This document shows positions 1 to 6,874 of a stretch of 28,434 nt of DNA, in pieces; position 1 is the stretch's first letter, and every line of letters begins with the position of its first letter. Source of the stretch: CALAED01 sp937891035 (GTDB taxonomy: Bacteria > Actinomycetota > Actinomycetes > Streptosporangiales > Streptosporangiaceae). The notes beneath the pieces are model-generated. The model was not told where the DNA came from. It saw only the letters and a list, made by a program, of their open reading frames with translations, and did no database searches. The stretch covers positions 1-28,434 of the forward strand of contig DASQSZ010000278.1 of the NCBI GenBank assembly GCA_035642125.1, given 5' to 3'. The position numbers and the translations under genes are program-made.

Positions 1-189
1 GGGGTCAGAGGCATCGGCCTGGCGAAGTTCTTGATGGATCGAATCATGGCTGATGCCAGGCAATGGCGGCTGCGACGTGTCGTGCTCTCGACAGCCGATG
101 CGATGGGGTTGTACCGCAAGTACGGCTTTGAGGACATGGCCGAAGACGACGACGACTGGATGCAGATCGTGTGGCCGGAGCACCTCTGA
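1..189 (+). CDS. GNAT family N-acetyltransferase, C-terminal part
   Basis: Open from the first base to TGA at 187-189, giving the last 62 residues of a protein whose start lies outside the window. The piece begins with VRGIGLAKFLMDRIM, which fits the acetyl-CoA pyrophosphate-binding loop of GNAT motif A (R-x-x-G-x-G/A followed by a helix). It then has LSTADAMGLYRKYGFEDM, the typical GNAT motif B in which a Tyr after G-L lies near the thiol, and ends with a short strand, WMQIVW. GNAT enzymes move an acetyl group from acetyl-CoA to an amine. The substrate cannot be told from this fragment. The family call is firm; the specific role is unknown. Confidence 0.85.
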   Translation, partial: GVRGIGLAKFLMDRIMADARQWRLRRVVLSTADAMGLYRKYGFEDMAEDDDDWMQIVWPEHL

Positions 190-226
190 CCAGAGAGATT
201 AGGAAGCTCGCGATGTATGCGGGCGT

Positions 227-254
227 TTGACGATGAACGACTCTTTGTTACGGT
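227..254 (+). promoter_or_regulatory. Candidate sigma-70 type promoter for the eCIS-core gene
   Basis: TTGACG at 227-232, a 16-base spacer, then TACGGT at 249-254 (fits the actinomycete TAnnnT pattern). It lies in the only intergenic gap before the gene and would give a leader of roughly 110 bases to the ATG at 372. Seen by eye only. Confidence 0.35.
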
Positions 255-371
255 GCGCGACGCATCATTGCTTAGGGTCCAAAGCCTCTGGTGCCGCCAC
301 GTCTGGTCGCGATGATGGCTTATAGACGCCTGCTTCCTGGGCCAACGGAAGCTGAAAGGAACGGGGTTGAC

Positions 372-1916
372 ATGAGCGCGGCCAGACCGCTGTCACGATC
401 ATTACGCGCCGAGATGGAGGCCTTGTTCGGCGCCGGTTTCACGCGGGTGCGAGTGCACGAGTCGGCGCCGACCGGGCCGCTCGCGTACGCCCGGGGCGAG
501 GATGTCTTCTTCGCGCCCGGTGCCTATGATCCGTGGACGCCGCGCGGGCGGGAGATCCTCGGGCACGAGCTTGCCCACGTGCTACAGCAGCGGTTCGGCC
601 GGGTGCCGGACGGCACCGGCCGCCGGGCGCTCGAGGTGGAGGCGGCGCTGGCGGGCCGGGCGATCGCACGCGGCGAGCCGGTGCGCATCCCGGGTCGAGC
701 CGCCGCCAGGCGCACCGTGGCGACCCAGTGTTACCAGGTGGTGACGCCGGCCAATCGGGCGGCCGCCGGGCTCGCCGTCGTCAACCCGCAACAGCATGCG
801 CCGCACCAGCCGCACGACACGTTCCTCGGCCAGGACAAGGGCGGAGCGGGGGCGCTCTCACCGCGGTCCTTCCTGCTCGCCGCCGGTGGGGTGAACATCA
901 GCGCGGCCAACCCGGCGGCGGTGAACATCCGCTTGTCCGCGGGCGGGAACATGGCGATCGAGGACGCCGACCTGGGCACCCGGCAGCCTAAGGTCTGCTA
1001 CGCCTCGCAAGCGATCATCAACGCCGCCAACCTGGCCCTGACGGCGGTGGGCTCGCCGTTCAGCCTCGTCGGCGACCCCATCGGCCCCAACCAGCAACGC
1101 ATCACGGTGGGCGGGGTGACGCTGCTGCGGGTCACGGTGCAAAACAACAACACCCACACCGCCGGGCTGACGATGAGAGCCCCGCAGTCCTGCAACACGC
1201 TGATCCTGGAAGTGCTCCATCTCAACACCATCACCTTGGTACCCCGGTTCCTCAACCCGCTGGCGTGGGCACCAACCCCAGTGCCCGAGTACCACATCGC
1301 GCGGGCGTTGCTCGTACCGCAACCGGCCCAGCTGACCTACAACCCGCCGGTGACGCTCGCGAACACCATGCGCGCCATCACGGTCCCCTATTCGGCGGCG
1401 GCCCTGGCGGCGGGCGCGCCATTCGTCGGCCTGCTGCAAAACCATGGGCTCAACGAGTACGCCGCGCCGCAGGTCGGCCGGGGATTCCTGACCGCCAGCC
1501 TGATCGCGGCCGCGGCGGGGGCGGGGATACCGCCCGGGCCACCCACCCACAGCGACCACTATCACCTTGCCGGTGGCCTGCCGATGGTCGTCCACAAGGA
1601 CCGGACCTGGAGCACCCACTACGGTGCGGTGGTCGCCGTTGACGGCACCGACGTCATCACCTTGGAGAACTACGCGAGGAACACCGAAGACGCCCTGGCC
1701 GACAGCGACACCCGCTATTACTTCCAGATGTACACGACGAACCCGCCCCCCGGCGGCGCGGGCTCATGGCACCACACGTGGACCACCACGCCGATGCAGC
1801 CGATCGCCGGTGGTGGCGCCCCTCAGCCCCCGCCGCACGCGGCCGCAACGCACGAGCCCGTGTCCCCTGGCGCCCGCGGTTTCGCCAATCCCCTCACCAT
1901 GATGGTCGGTTCCTAA
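372..1916 (+). CDS. eCIS-core (DUF4157) metallopeptidase-domain protein with a large C-terminal domain, possible toxin/effector
   Basis: Protein of 514 aa. I chose ATG 372 because GAAAGGA (354-360) precedes it and homology begins at once; an upstream in-frame GTG at 291 would add 27 poor residues. Residues about 10-105 match the DUF4157 / eCIS-core domain: a VRVHES-type segment, FFAPGAY, the zinc motif HELAH at 65-69 and LEVEAA with the likely third ligand Glu90. This domain is common in proteins linked to extracellular contractile injection systems and in polymorphic toxins. The remaining 400 residues are not a family I can name. Near the end HYGAVVAV (His416) and LENYAR (Asn433) follow a KVCYAS motif (Cys209), an order that would suit a papain-like Cys-His-Asn enzyme; that is inference. 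There is no signal peptide and no eCIS structural gene in the window. Confidence 0.8.
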   Translation: MSAARPLSRSLRAEMEALFGAGFTRVRVHESAPTGPLAYARGEDVFFAPGAYDPWTPRGREILGHELAHVLQQRFGRVPDGTGRRALEVEAALAGRAIARGEPVRIPGRAAARRTVATQCYQVVTPANRAAAGLAVVNPQQHAPHQPHDTFLGQDKGGAGALSPRSFLLAAGGVNISAANPAAVNIRLSAGGNMAIEDADLGTRQPKVCYASQAIINAANLALTAVGSPFSLVGDPIGPNQQRITVGGVTLLRVTVQNNNTHTAGLTMRAPQSCNTLILEVLHLNTITLVPRFLNPLAWAPTPVPEYHIARALLVPQPAQLTYNPPVTLANTMRAITVPYSAAALAAGAPFVGLLQNHGLNEYAAPQVGRGFLTASLIAAAAGAGIPPGPPTHSDHYHLAGGLPMVVHKDRTWSTHYGAVVAVDGTDVITLENYARNTEDALADSDTRYYFQMYTTNPPPGGAGSWHHTWTTTPMQPIAGGGAPQPPPHAAATHEPVSPGARGFANPLTMMVGS

Positions 1917-1939
1917 GCCACCATCGCAAAATGACGAAC

Positions 1940-2290
1940 CTACCGCCGGATCTGCTCGCCGTTGACCCACACGTACTTCAACGCCTCGCCGTCACAGGAC
2001 TGCTCCACGTCCTCTTCGGAGCCGAGTTTGACCAGGTTGACCCCATCGGATGACGCCACCTTCTCGAAGCATTCGAAGTATCCGTTGTAGAACGGCGGCA
2101 CGGGAAGCCGATCACCCGCTCGGCTCGGCGATCGCCTCGGGCGCCGCCGGTAGGGCAGGTCAGGTCCGGCACGCGAACTAATCGCGTCGAACACGTCGTC
2201 ATCGAGCGTTGCCACCGCACCATGATCCGCGGACTGATCCCCGCTGTCCGCCAAGGTTAGGTACGTCGCGTAGCCCGGCGCCGACCGCAT
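1940..2290 (-). CDS. Small hypothetical protein
   Basis: 116 aa from ATG 2290. The C-terminal half (from VPPFYNGYFECFEK to YVWVNGEQIRR) reads like a true globular protein and its codons mostly end in G or C. The middle, around PYRRRPRRSPSRAG, is basic and less convincing. It starts 12 bases after the stop of the methyltransferase on the same strand, so the two could be co-transcribed, and ends 23 bases from the convergent eCIS-core gene. Only a weak GACGAG precedes the start. No family recognised. A role as immunity protein for the neighbouring putative effector is conceivable, but the opposite orientation argues against it. Confidence 0.5.
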   Translation of the reverse strand: MRSAPGYATYLTLADSGDQSADHGAVATLDDDVFDAISSRAGPDLPYRRRPRRSPSRAGDRLPVPPFYNGYFECFEKVASSDGVNLVKLGSEEDVEQSCDGEALKYVWVNGEQIRR

Positions 2291-2302
2291 GGCTCGTCCG
2301 CG

Positions 2303-3157
2303 TCAGCGGATGCGGGCGACGGCGCCGTAGGCCATCGTGTCGGCGGCGGCCGTGCGTCCATCGGGCGGGTCGTCGTAGCGCCAGTCGGATATCGACGCGA
2401 TGCCCGGCTCGATCAGGTTCATGCCGTCGAAGAAGCGCGCGAACGCCGCCCGGTCGCGCAGTTGCGAGGGGTCTCTGCTGCGGGCGCTCTCGCGCTTGAC
2501 GACGGGATCGAGGTTGCCGGTGATATCGGCCGGCATGAAGTCGGTGGTGGCGTGCGACATGGCGAGATAGCTGCCCGGCGGCAGCGCGCCGGCCAGTCGC
2601 GCGACGTGGCCATAGGGATCGTCGGCGTCGACGAAGAAGTGCATCACCGCGATCAGCATCAGCGCGACCGGCTGCGTCAGGTCGAGGGTCTTTTGCAGGT
2701 CATGGTGCCCGAGAATCGCGTCCGCCTCGCGCAGATCGGCCTGGATGTACGCGGTGGCGCCGGTTTCCGCGCGAGTGAGCAGGCGCCTGGCGTGCGCGAG
2801 CACGATCGGATCGTTGTCCACATACACGACGCGCGAGTTCGGGACGAGCGACTGCGCCACCTCATGCACGTTGCCCACGGTCGGGATGCCGGTGCCGATG
2901 TCGAGGAACTGTCGTACGCCCGCATCTTTGACCAGGTACGTCACCGCGCGGCGCAGGAAGCGGCGGTTTTCCTGTACGGCGATCCGCACGGTCGGCAGGG
3001 CCTGCTCGAAGGCATCGCCGGAGATCCGGTCCGCCTCGAAATTGTCGGTACCGCCCAGCCAGTAGTTGTACCGCCGGGCCGGGTGGGCAACGGTGATGTC
3101 GATGTCGTACGGATCTGCCCATTGCTCATCGCCGGGCGGCAGGTCCTGCGTGGTCAC
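2303..3157 (-). CDS. SAM-dependent methyltransferase, DUF574 / Methyltransf_19 family (copy 1)
   Basis: 284 aa from GTG 3157, chosen because GGTGGAGGG sits just upstream; an in-frame ATG at 3193 lacks such a site. Family signatures appear in order: ARRYNYWLGGTDNF (28-40), FLRRAVTYLV (67-76), the SAM-binding loop FLDIGTGIPTVGNVHEVA (84-101), VVYVDNDPIVLAHARRLL, and an acidic ADLREAD strand end. This actinomycete family (PF04672) has a Rossmann methyltransferase fold; its members are often numerous in one genome and few have known substrates. Two more copies lie in this window, at 13307 and 18705. This copy diverges most: YNYWLGGTDNF instead of YDYxLGGKDNF. Confidence 0.9.
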   Translation of the reverse strand: MTTQDLPPGDEQWADPYDIDITVAHPARRYNYWLGGTDNFEADRISGDAFEQALPTVRIAVQENRRFLRRAVTYLVKDAGVRQFLDIGTGIPTVGNVHEVAQSLVPNSRVVYVDNDPIVLAHARRLLTRAETGATAYIQADLREADAILGHHDLQKTLDLTQPVALMLIAVMHFFVDADDPYGHVARLAGALPPGSYLAMSHATTDFMPADITGNLDPVVKRESARSRDPSQLRDRAAFARFFDGMNLIEPGIASISDWRYDDPPDGRTAAADTMAYGAVARIR

Positions 3158-3345
3158 GGGTCCCTCCACCGAGTCCCGTAATGACTGAGGCATACGCCCT
3201 GAATGACCAATCATGGCAGGGTCCGTGCCTGATTGAACATGCTTACCACCAACATCCGACGTCACGTCCCAAAAGCGCAGATAAGGCCGACTATCAGGGA
3301 CGCCTTGCCACCCGCCGCGAGCCAGGCGCTTCGCCGCGGCTTGGC

Positions 3346-3786
3346 TCAGGTCATGGACGACAGCCGTATTGTGCCGTCGTAGCCGGCCGTGGCGACGGTC
3401 TTGCCGTCCGGGCTGAACGCGACGGCTTTGATGGGGGCGCCGAGAAGGTTGGTAATAGGACGGCCGGTGGTGACGTTCGAGAGCAATACGGTGCCGTCGT
3501 CGCTGGCGGCAAGGGCCGTGTTGTCGGGGCTGAATCCGATGGCCTTGACCTTCGCTCCGGCCGGGAGGATGAACGTGGCCGTGCGTGTGCCGGTGGCAGC
3601 GTCCCATAGCAACACTGAGTCTTGGCCGGAGCTACTGACGGCGGCGGCGATGCTTTTGCGGTCTGGGCTGAACGCGATCTGCGAAGCGTAGTTGTAGGGG
3701 GCGACTGGGAGGGTGGTTGCGAGGTTGCGGGCTGTGGTGTTCCACACTCCGTATCTCTTGGGTAACGCGCTCACGCACGCTCTCAT
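3346..3786 (-). CDS. WD40-repeat C-terminal part of a caspase effector, cut off by a frameshift
   Basis: This frame codes for about three and a half WD40 blades. GVWNTTARNL is the end of one blade, followed by three with the FSPD...WD/N signature: IAFSPDRKSI...VLLWDAATG, IGFSPDNTAL...VLLSNVTTG and VAFSPDGKTV...IRLSSMT. ATG 3786 is only the first Met of the frame; its first dozen residues (RACVSALPKR) do not look like protein. The frame overlaps the caspase frame by 155 bases, too much for two normal genes. Reading the caspase up to its VTQE (about 3755) and then slipping one base gives YGVWNTTARN, a smooth join. I read this as the second half of one caspase-WD40 gene. The propeller looks short, since seven blades are usual. 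Confidence 0.65.
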   Translation of the reverse strand: MRACVSALPKRYGVWNTTARNLATTLPVAPYNYASQIAFSPDRKSIAAAVSSSGQDSVLLWDAATGTRTATFILPAGAKVKAIGFSPDNTALAASDDGTVLLSNVTTGRPITNLLGAPIKAVAFSPDGKTVATAGYDGTIRLSSMT

Positions 3787-4624
3787 TGCCGATTCGGTAG
3801 AGGTGGGCGAGGCCGTCTAGGGCAACGAGCCGTTGGGTCGCGATAGGGCTGTCGATCGCATGGCGAAGATGGGCCGGCAGGGTCCAGTTGATGTTCTGGG
3901 CAATGACGGTGCGGCCTTCGACATTGTCCTGTTTCTTGGGGCGCTGCTGCGGCGTCTCCCGTACGACCCGTTCGTGGACGTAGCTGTACAGCTCGTCGAT
4001 GGTGATGTCGCCGTCACCATCGAGATCGGCGCTGCCATCGCGAAGACCGGCCACCAGGTGGCGGGTGAACACCGATTGGGCGGCCTGGCCGTGGACCTGG
4101 TTTCCCTCGAAGGAGTACTGGGTGGCATCGGAGGCGGTCAGCACGGTGCGGCCACGGCCCCGGAAGCGTTCGAGGGAATGGACCGCAGTATCGGCCTTGG
4201 CGATCCGACCCGCCGGGAACGCCCCGCTGTAACAGCAGTCGAGCACGAGCACCATCTGCCGCGACAGGCAGGCCTCCATCGCCTGGTCGATCTGTTCGGC
4301 GGACAGTCCAGTGAAAAGCAGGCTGTCGCGGCGGGTGTTGGTCATCGCCAGGTACAGCCGACCGTCGTCGTCCTTAAGGCCATGACCGGTGAAATACAGC
4401 AGTGTCAGGTCGTCGCGGCGCCGATCGCGGTAGAAGTCGCCGATGGCCTCCCCGACCCGATGATGCGGTTCGTTGATCAACGTGGTGACCTCGAACCCGA
4501 CGACCTCCGGATCCCGCAACACGGCAGCCAGCGCTTCGGCGTCGTGCGCAGGTGCAGTCAACTGCCGCAACCCGCTGTCTTGGTATTGATAGGTGGCGAT
4601 CAACAGCGCAAGCCGGCGGCCCAT
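3632..4624 (-). CDS. Caspase-family (EACC1-associated) peptidase, C-terminus frameshifted
   Basis: 330 aa from ATG 4624, with GGGCGGG upstream. It begins RRLALLIATYQYQD, as bacterial caspase-like (peptidase C14) proteins do. The catalytic dyad is visible: His81 in YFTGHGLKD and Cys131 in VLDCCYSGAF. Residues 200-211 form a textbook EF-hand loop (D-x-D-x-D-G-x-I-x-x-x-E) before LYSYVHERV, as in many actinobacterial caspase effectors. Residues to about 290 are plausible; the last 40 (HHSPQPRNHPPSR...) are out-of-frame translation of the WD40 segment. The start lies 3 bases after the EACC1 stop, so the pair is an operon. Such caspases are predicted suicide effectors of biological-conflict systems. 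The peptidase domain itself is whole, so it could still act without its WD40 sensor. Confidence 0.8.
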   Translation of the reverse strand: MGRRLALLIATYQYQDSGLRQLTAPAHDAEALAAVLRDPEVVGFEVTTLINEPHHRVGEAIGDFYRDRRRDDLTLLYFTGHGLKDDDGRLYLAMTNTRRDSLLFTGLSAEQIDQAMEACLSRQMVLVLDCCYSGAFPAGRIAKADTAVHSLERFRGRGRTVLTASDATQYSFEGNQVHGQAAQSVFTRHLVAGLRDGSADLDGDGDITIDELYSYVHERVVRETPQQRPKKQDNVEGRTVIAQNINWTLPAHLRHAIDSPIATQRLVALDGLAHLYRIGNESVRERVTQEIRSVEHHSPQPRNHPPSRPLQLRFADRVQPRPQKHRRRRQ

Positions 4625-4627
4625 CGG

Positions 4628-5055
4628 CTACCCGCCCGAATGACGCCGAACATAGGCGTCGAGGAGTTGCTGTTGCTGCGCCACCGACGCCCGCTCCAAC
4701 TCGATGGTGTCGCCATCGATCGTCACCGAGATCCGGTGCCGCCCCGACTGGCGGCCAAGCCAATCCCGCAACGTGCCGATCAGCGTGGTGAACACCCCGC
4801 CGCTGGCGCTGAACGCCACGACCAAGGCTCCCACCGTAACCGGATCGGTGCCCTTCGCCCCCTCCGGAACCGGCCCGGCGCCGCCACGTGTGCGACGGAC
4901 TCGACGTCGATTTCGGTGAGCTCGCCACGCAGCCGACGGACCAGCTGATCGCGACGCTCGGCATCCAGCTCCGGATCAGCATGCAGAACAAGCCGCACAC
5001 TCACCACAGAATCATGGTCCGAAGAATCATGGTCCGACCGCTCGGCGTTCATCAT
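4628..5055 (-). pseudogene. EACC1 (effector-associated constant component 1), frameshifted
   Basis: Two frames together spell an EACC1 protein. The first runs from ATG 5055 (or a GTG near 5000) through SVRLVLHADPELDAERRDQL and RGELTEIDVESVAH. The second continues from about 4883 as GGAGPVPEGAKGTDPVTVGA, then LVVAFSASGGVFTTLIGTLR, IDGDTIELERAS and a stop at 4630. PEGAKG followed by a hydrophobic stretch and the IDGDTIEL strand is the EACC1 hallmark. EACC1 is the invariant partner of caspase, trypsin-like and other effectors in NTP-dependent conflict systems described for multicellular bacteria. One base appears to be missing near 4880-4888. It may be a true pseudogene or an assembly error. The stop lies 3 bases before the caspase ATG. 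Confidence 0.75.
5008..5037 (-). repeat. Perfect 15-bp tandem duplication in the EACC1 5' end
   Basis: AGAATCATGGTCCGA occurs twice without a gap (5008-5022 and 5023-5037). On the minus strand it codes in frame for a doubled SDHDS near the EACC1 N-terminus. The 15-base unit keeps the frame. If the true start is a GTG closer to SVRLVL, the repeat lies in the leader. Confidence 0.85.
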
Positions 5056-5330
5056 CTACCAGGACCCAGGGTCGGCCGCGAGGATGCATCGGCGGACCGT
5101 TACCAACGCCGCACCCGAACCAAAAGTTGACAATGGAAGCATCCAAACGCATGGGGTGATGGCCTCTACACCCAGAGTCTCAGCTGGGGTTTCGCGCCAC
5201 AGCCGTCAAGAAGGGCCACAACCGGACGCCTGCTGCGATCGGGACGGCTAAGGTCCAAGCGGAGCCGGCAGGGGCACCGAACAAAGCCTTCTACTCACAC
5301 GCGAGCTCGGGTTCTGTCGGACCCCTTGCC

Positions 5331-5352
5331 TAGTATTAGAACATGCGTTCGA
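5331..5352 (+). promoter_or_regulatory. Leaderless -10 element plus LexA-type SOS box across the start codon
   Basis: TAGTAT (5331-5336) is followed by exactly six bases and then ATG 5343, the geometry of a leaderless transcript starting at the A of ATG; no Shine-Dalgarno sequence is present. TAGAAC-ATGC-GTTCGA at 5337-5352 differs at one arm position from the actinobacterial LexA box TCGAAC-N4-GTTCGA. Bound LexA would cover both transcription and translation start. Confidence 0.65.
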
Positions 5353-6752
5353 TCGACTCTGGGGTGACCGCCACCGACGCTGAGTTGGTGGCAGGCATCG
5401 CCGGCCTGGCCGCCGAGCTGGCCGCGCGGCCCGCGCCCGCGTCGGGGGCAGTCTGCTATGACCAGGTGGATGTCCTCGGACGGGCCGTCGATCTGCTCGA
5501 ATCCGCCATCGCCGCTCGCGTCGGCGTCGCCACCCGGTGCGGCCAGGTCGCCGAGTGGGGGCACACCTCCCCGACCGCGTGGCTGCGCGGCGGCCTGGGC
5601 ATGCGGCACGTCCGGGCGGCCGAGCGCGCCACGCTGGCCGAGCAGTTGCCGCGGCTGCCACAGGTCGCCAAACGGCTGGCAGCCGGCGAGTTGTCGGCGG
5701 GGTATGCCGCCGCGATCGCCGCCGGGGTGCGGCGGCTGGACGCGGCCGACTGCGGCAAGGCCGAGGGCTTACTGCTGCGGTTCGTCGATGAGGGCCACTC
5801 AGTGGGTCAGATCACCCGGTTCGCCGACAAGATCAAAGACCTGATCGCCGAACGCGACGACACCGCGGCCGAGCCGGAGGACGGGCGGCACGCGGAGCGT
5901 CAATGGTGGACGGTGCACCGCTCAGGGCCGGGCGCCTTTGTCAAGGGCCGCTTCGGCCCCGAGCTACTCGCTTTGATCAAAGCCAAGCTCGAGCCACTGG
6001 CGACACCCTGCGGACCCGACGACACCCGCGATCACGCCGAACGCCTCGCGGACGCTTTGCAGACCCACCTGTCCGGTGGAGACAGCCGCTGGGACCCCAT
6101 CCTCATCGTCGACCTGAAGCAACAGGTGCTGCGGCAACACACACCTCAACCCGCGACCCCGCACAACCCCGCTCCCACCGACCAGTTCGGCCGCGACGCC
6201 GATCAACTACCCGGTGACAGTTCGGATGGCGGGCGCGAGTCGGCGGCGACGACCGCAGGGGCGAACGTCGCGGATCCGGGACCACCGGAGCCACCCACAC
6301 CCACTTGGCCGTTCAACAACGCCCCGTTCACCGCACGGCTCGCCGACGGCACCCCCATCGGCATGGAGCGGGCCCGTCAGATCCTGCTCAACTCGGGATT
6401 CTCCACCCTCGTGCTGGGGACCGACGGCCACCCGCTCTACCTCGGCCGCCGCGTCCGCTGCGCCACACCCGCCCAACGTCGCGTGCTGCTGACCCGTTAT
6501 GCCACCTGCGCGGTCGACGACTGCGAGATCCCGGCCACCGGTTGCCAAATCGACCACGCCGACGGCTGGGAGAACGGGCAGGGCAGCGACATCGACCAGC
6601 TGGTGATGTGCTGCGCCTGGCACAACAAGTACAAGTGGCGCCACCCCGACCGAGTGATCATCAGCCGCCGCCCCGACGGACGATACCGCTACCAGATCAT
6701 CCGGCCCGCACACCAGCGATCAGGCCGACGATCACCCGGCCGCGACCCGTAG
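5343..6752 (+). CDS. DUF222 / 13E12-type HNH endonuclease-domain protein
   Basis: 469 aa. The N-terminal two thirds is a DUF222 domain: a VDLLESAIAARVG helix, the WL.GGLGMRHVRAAERA segment, LPQVAKRLAAGELSAGYAAA, and the FVKGRFGPELLALIKAKLEPL stretch. A Pro/Asp-rich linker (about residues 255-325) precedes a C-terminal HNH module with C389-x4-C394, IDHADGW (His405), C423/C424 and WHNKYK (His427, Asn428, Lys429), all needed for a zinc-braced HNH nuclease. These proteins are numerous in actinobacteria (13E12 repeat family in mycobacteria). Their role is unproven; they are often linked to mobile DNA and DNA damage. The start is fixed by the leaderless promoter and SOS-like box. It converges on the XRE gene. 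Confidence 0.9.
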   Translation: MRSIDSGVTATDAELVAGIAGLAAELAARPAPASGAVCYDQVDVLGRAVDLLESAIAARVGVATRCGQVAEWGHTSPTAWLRGGLGMRHVRAAERATLAEQLPRLPQVAKRLAAGELSAGYAAAIAAGVRRLDAADCGKAEGLLLRFVDEGHSVGQITRFADKIKDLIAERDDTAAEPEDGRHAERQWWTVHRSGPGAFVKGRFGPELLALIKAKLEPLATPCGPDDTRDHAERLADALQTHLSGGDSRWDPILIVDLKQQVLRQHTPQPATPHNPAPTDQFGRDADQLPGDSSDGGRESAATTAGANVADPGPPEPPTPTWPFNNAPFTARLADGTPIGMERARQILLNSGFSTLVLGTDGHPLYLGRRVRCATPAQRRVLLTRYATCAVDDCEIPATGCQIDHADGWENGQGSDIDQLVMCCAWHNKYKWRHPDRVIISRRPDGRYRYQIIRPAHQRSGRRSPGRDP

Positions 6753-6765
6753 AAACAAACGATCA

Positions 6766-6816
6766 GGCTGGTGCCCGTCGCGTAGCCGTGGCCATGGTCG
6801 GACGGGCAGATCAGCC
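6766..6816. terminator. Hairpin between convergent genes, possible bidirectional terminator
   Basis: Perfect arms TGCCCGTC (6772-6779) and GACGGGCA (6801-6808), extended after a small bulge by GGCTG (6766-6770) and CAGCC (6812-6816). It lies in the 122-base gap between the HNH and XRE stops. There is no U-tract, as is usual in high-GC actinomycetes. Confidence 0.45.
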
Positions 6817-6874
6817 GGTCGAAGTGGTGGCCAGCGCCGGTATGAAGACCGAGAGGTGCTGGCTGCGATCATCT

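Noticed and set aside
2303..3607. N-terminally extended form of methyltransferase copy 1
   Set aside because: The extra 150 residues overlap the WD40 segment and look non-coding; the ribosome site before GTG 3157 marks the real start.
3632..3786. Programmed ribosomal frameshift joining caspase and WD40
   Set aside because: No slippery heptamer or following structure was seen around 3755; a plain indel is simpler, and EACC1 next door is broken too.
3833..4948. 371-codon plus-strand frame opposite the caspase and EACC1
   Set aside because: No domain or ribosome site; the minus strand carries clear caspase motifs.
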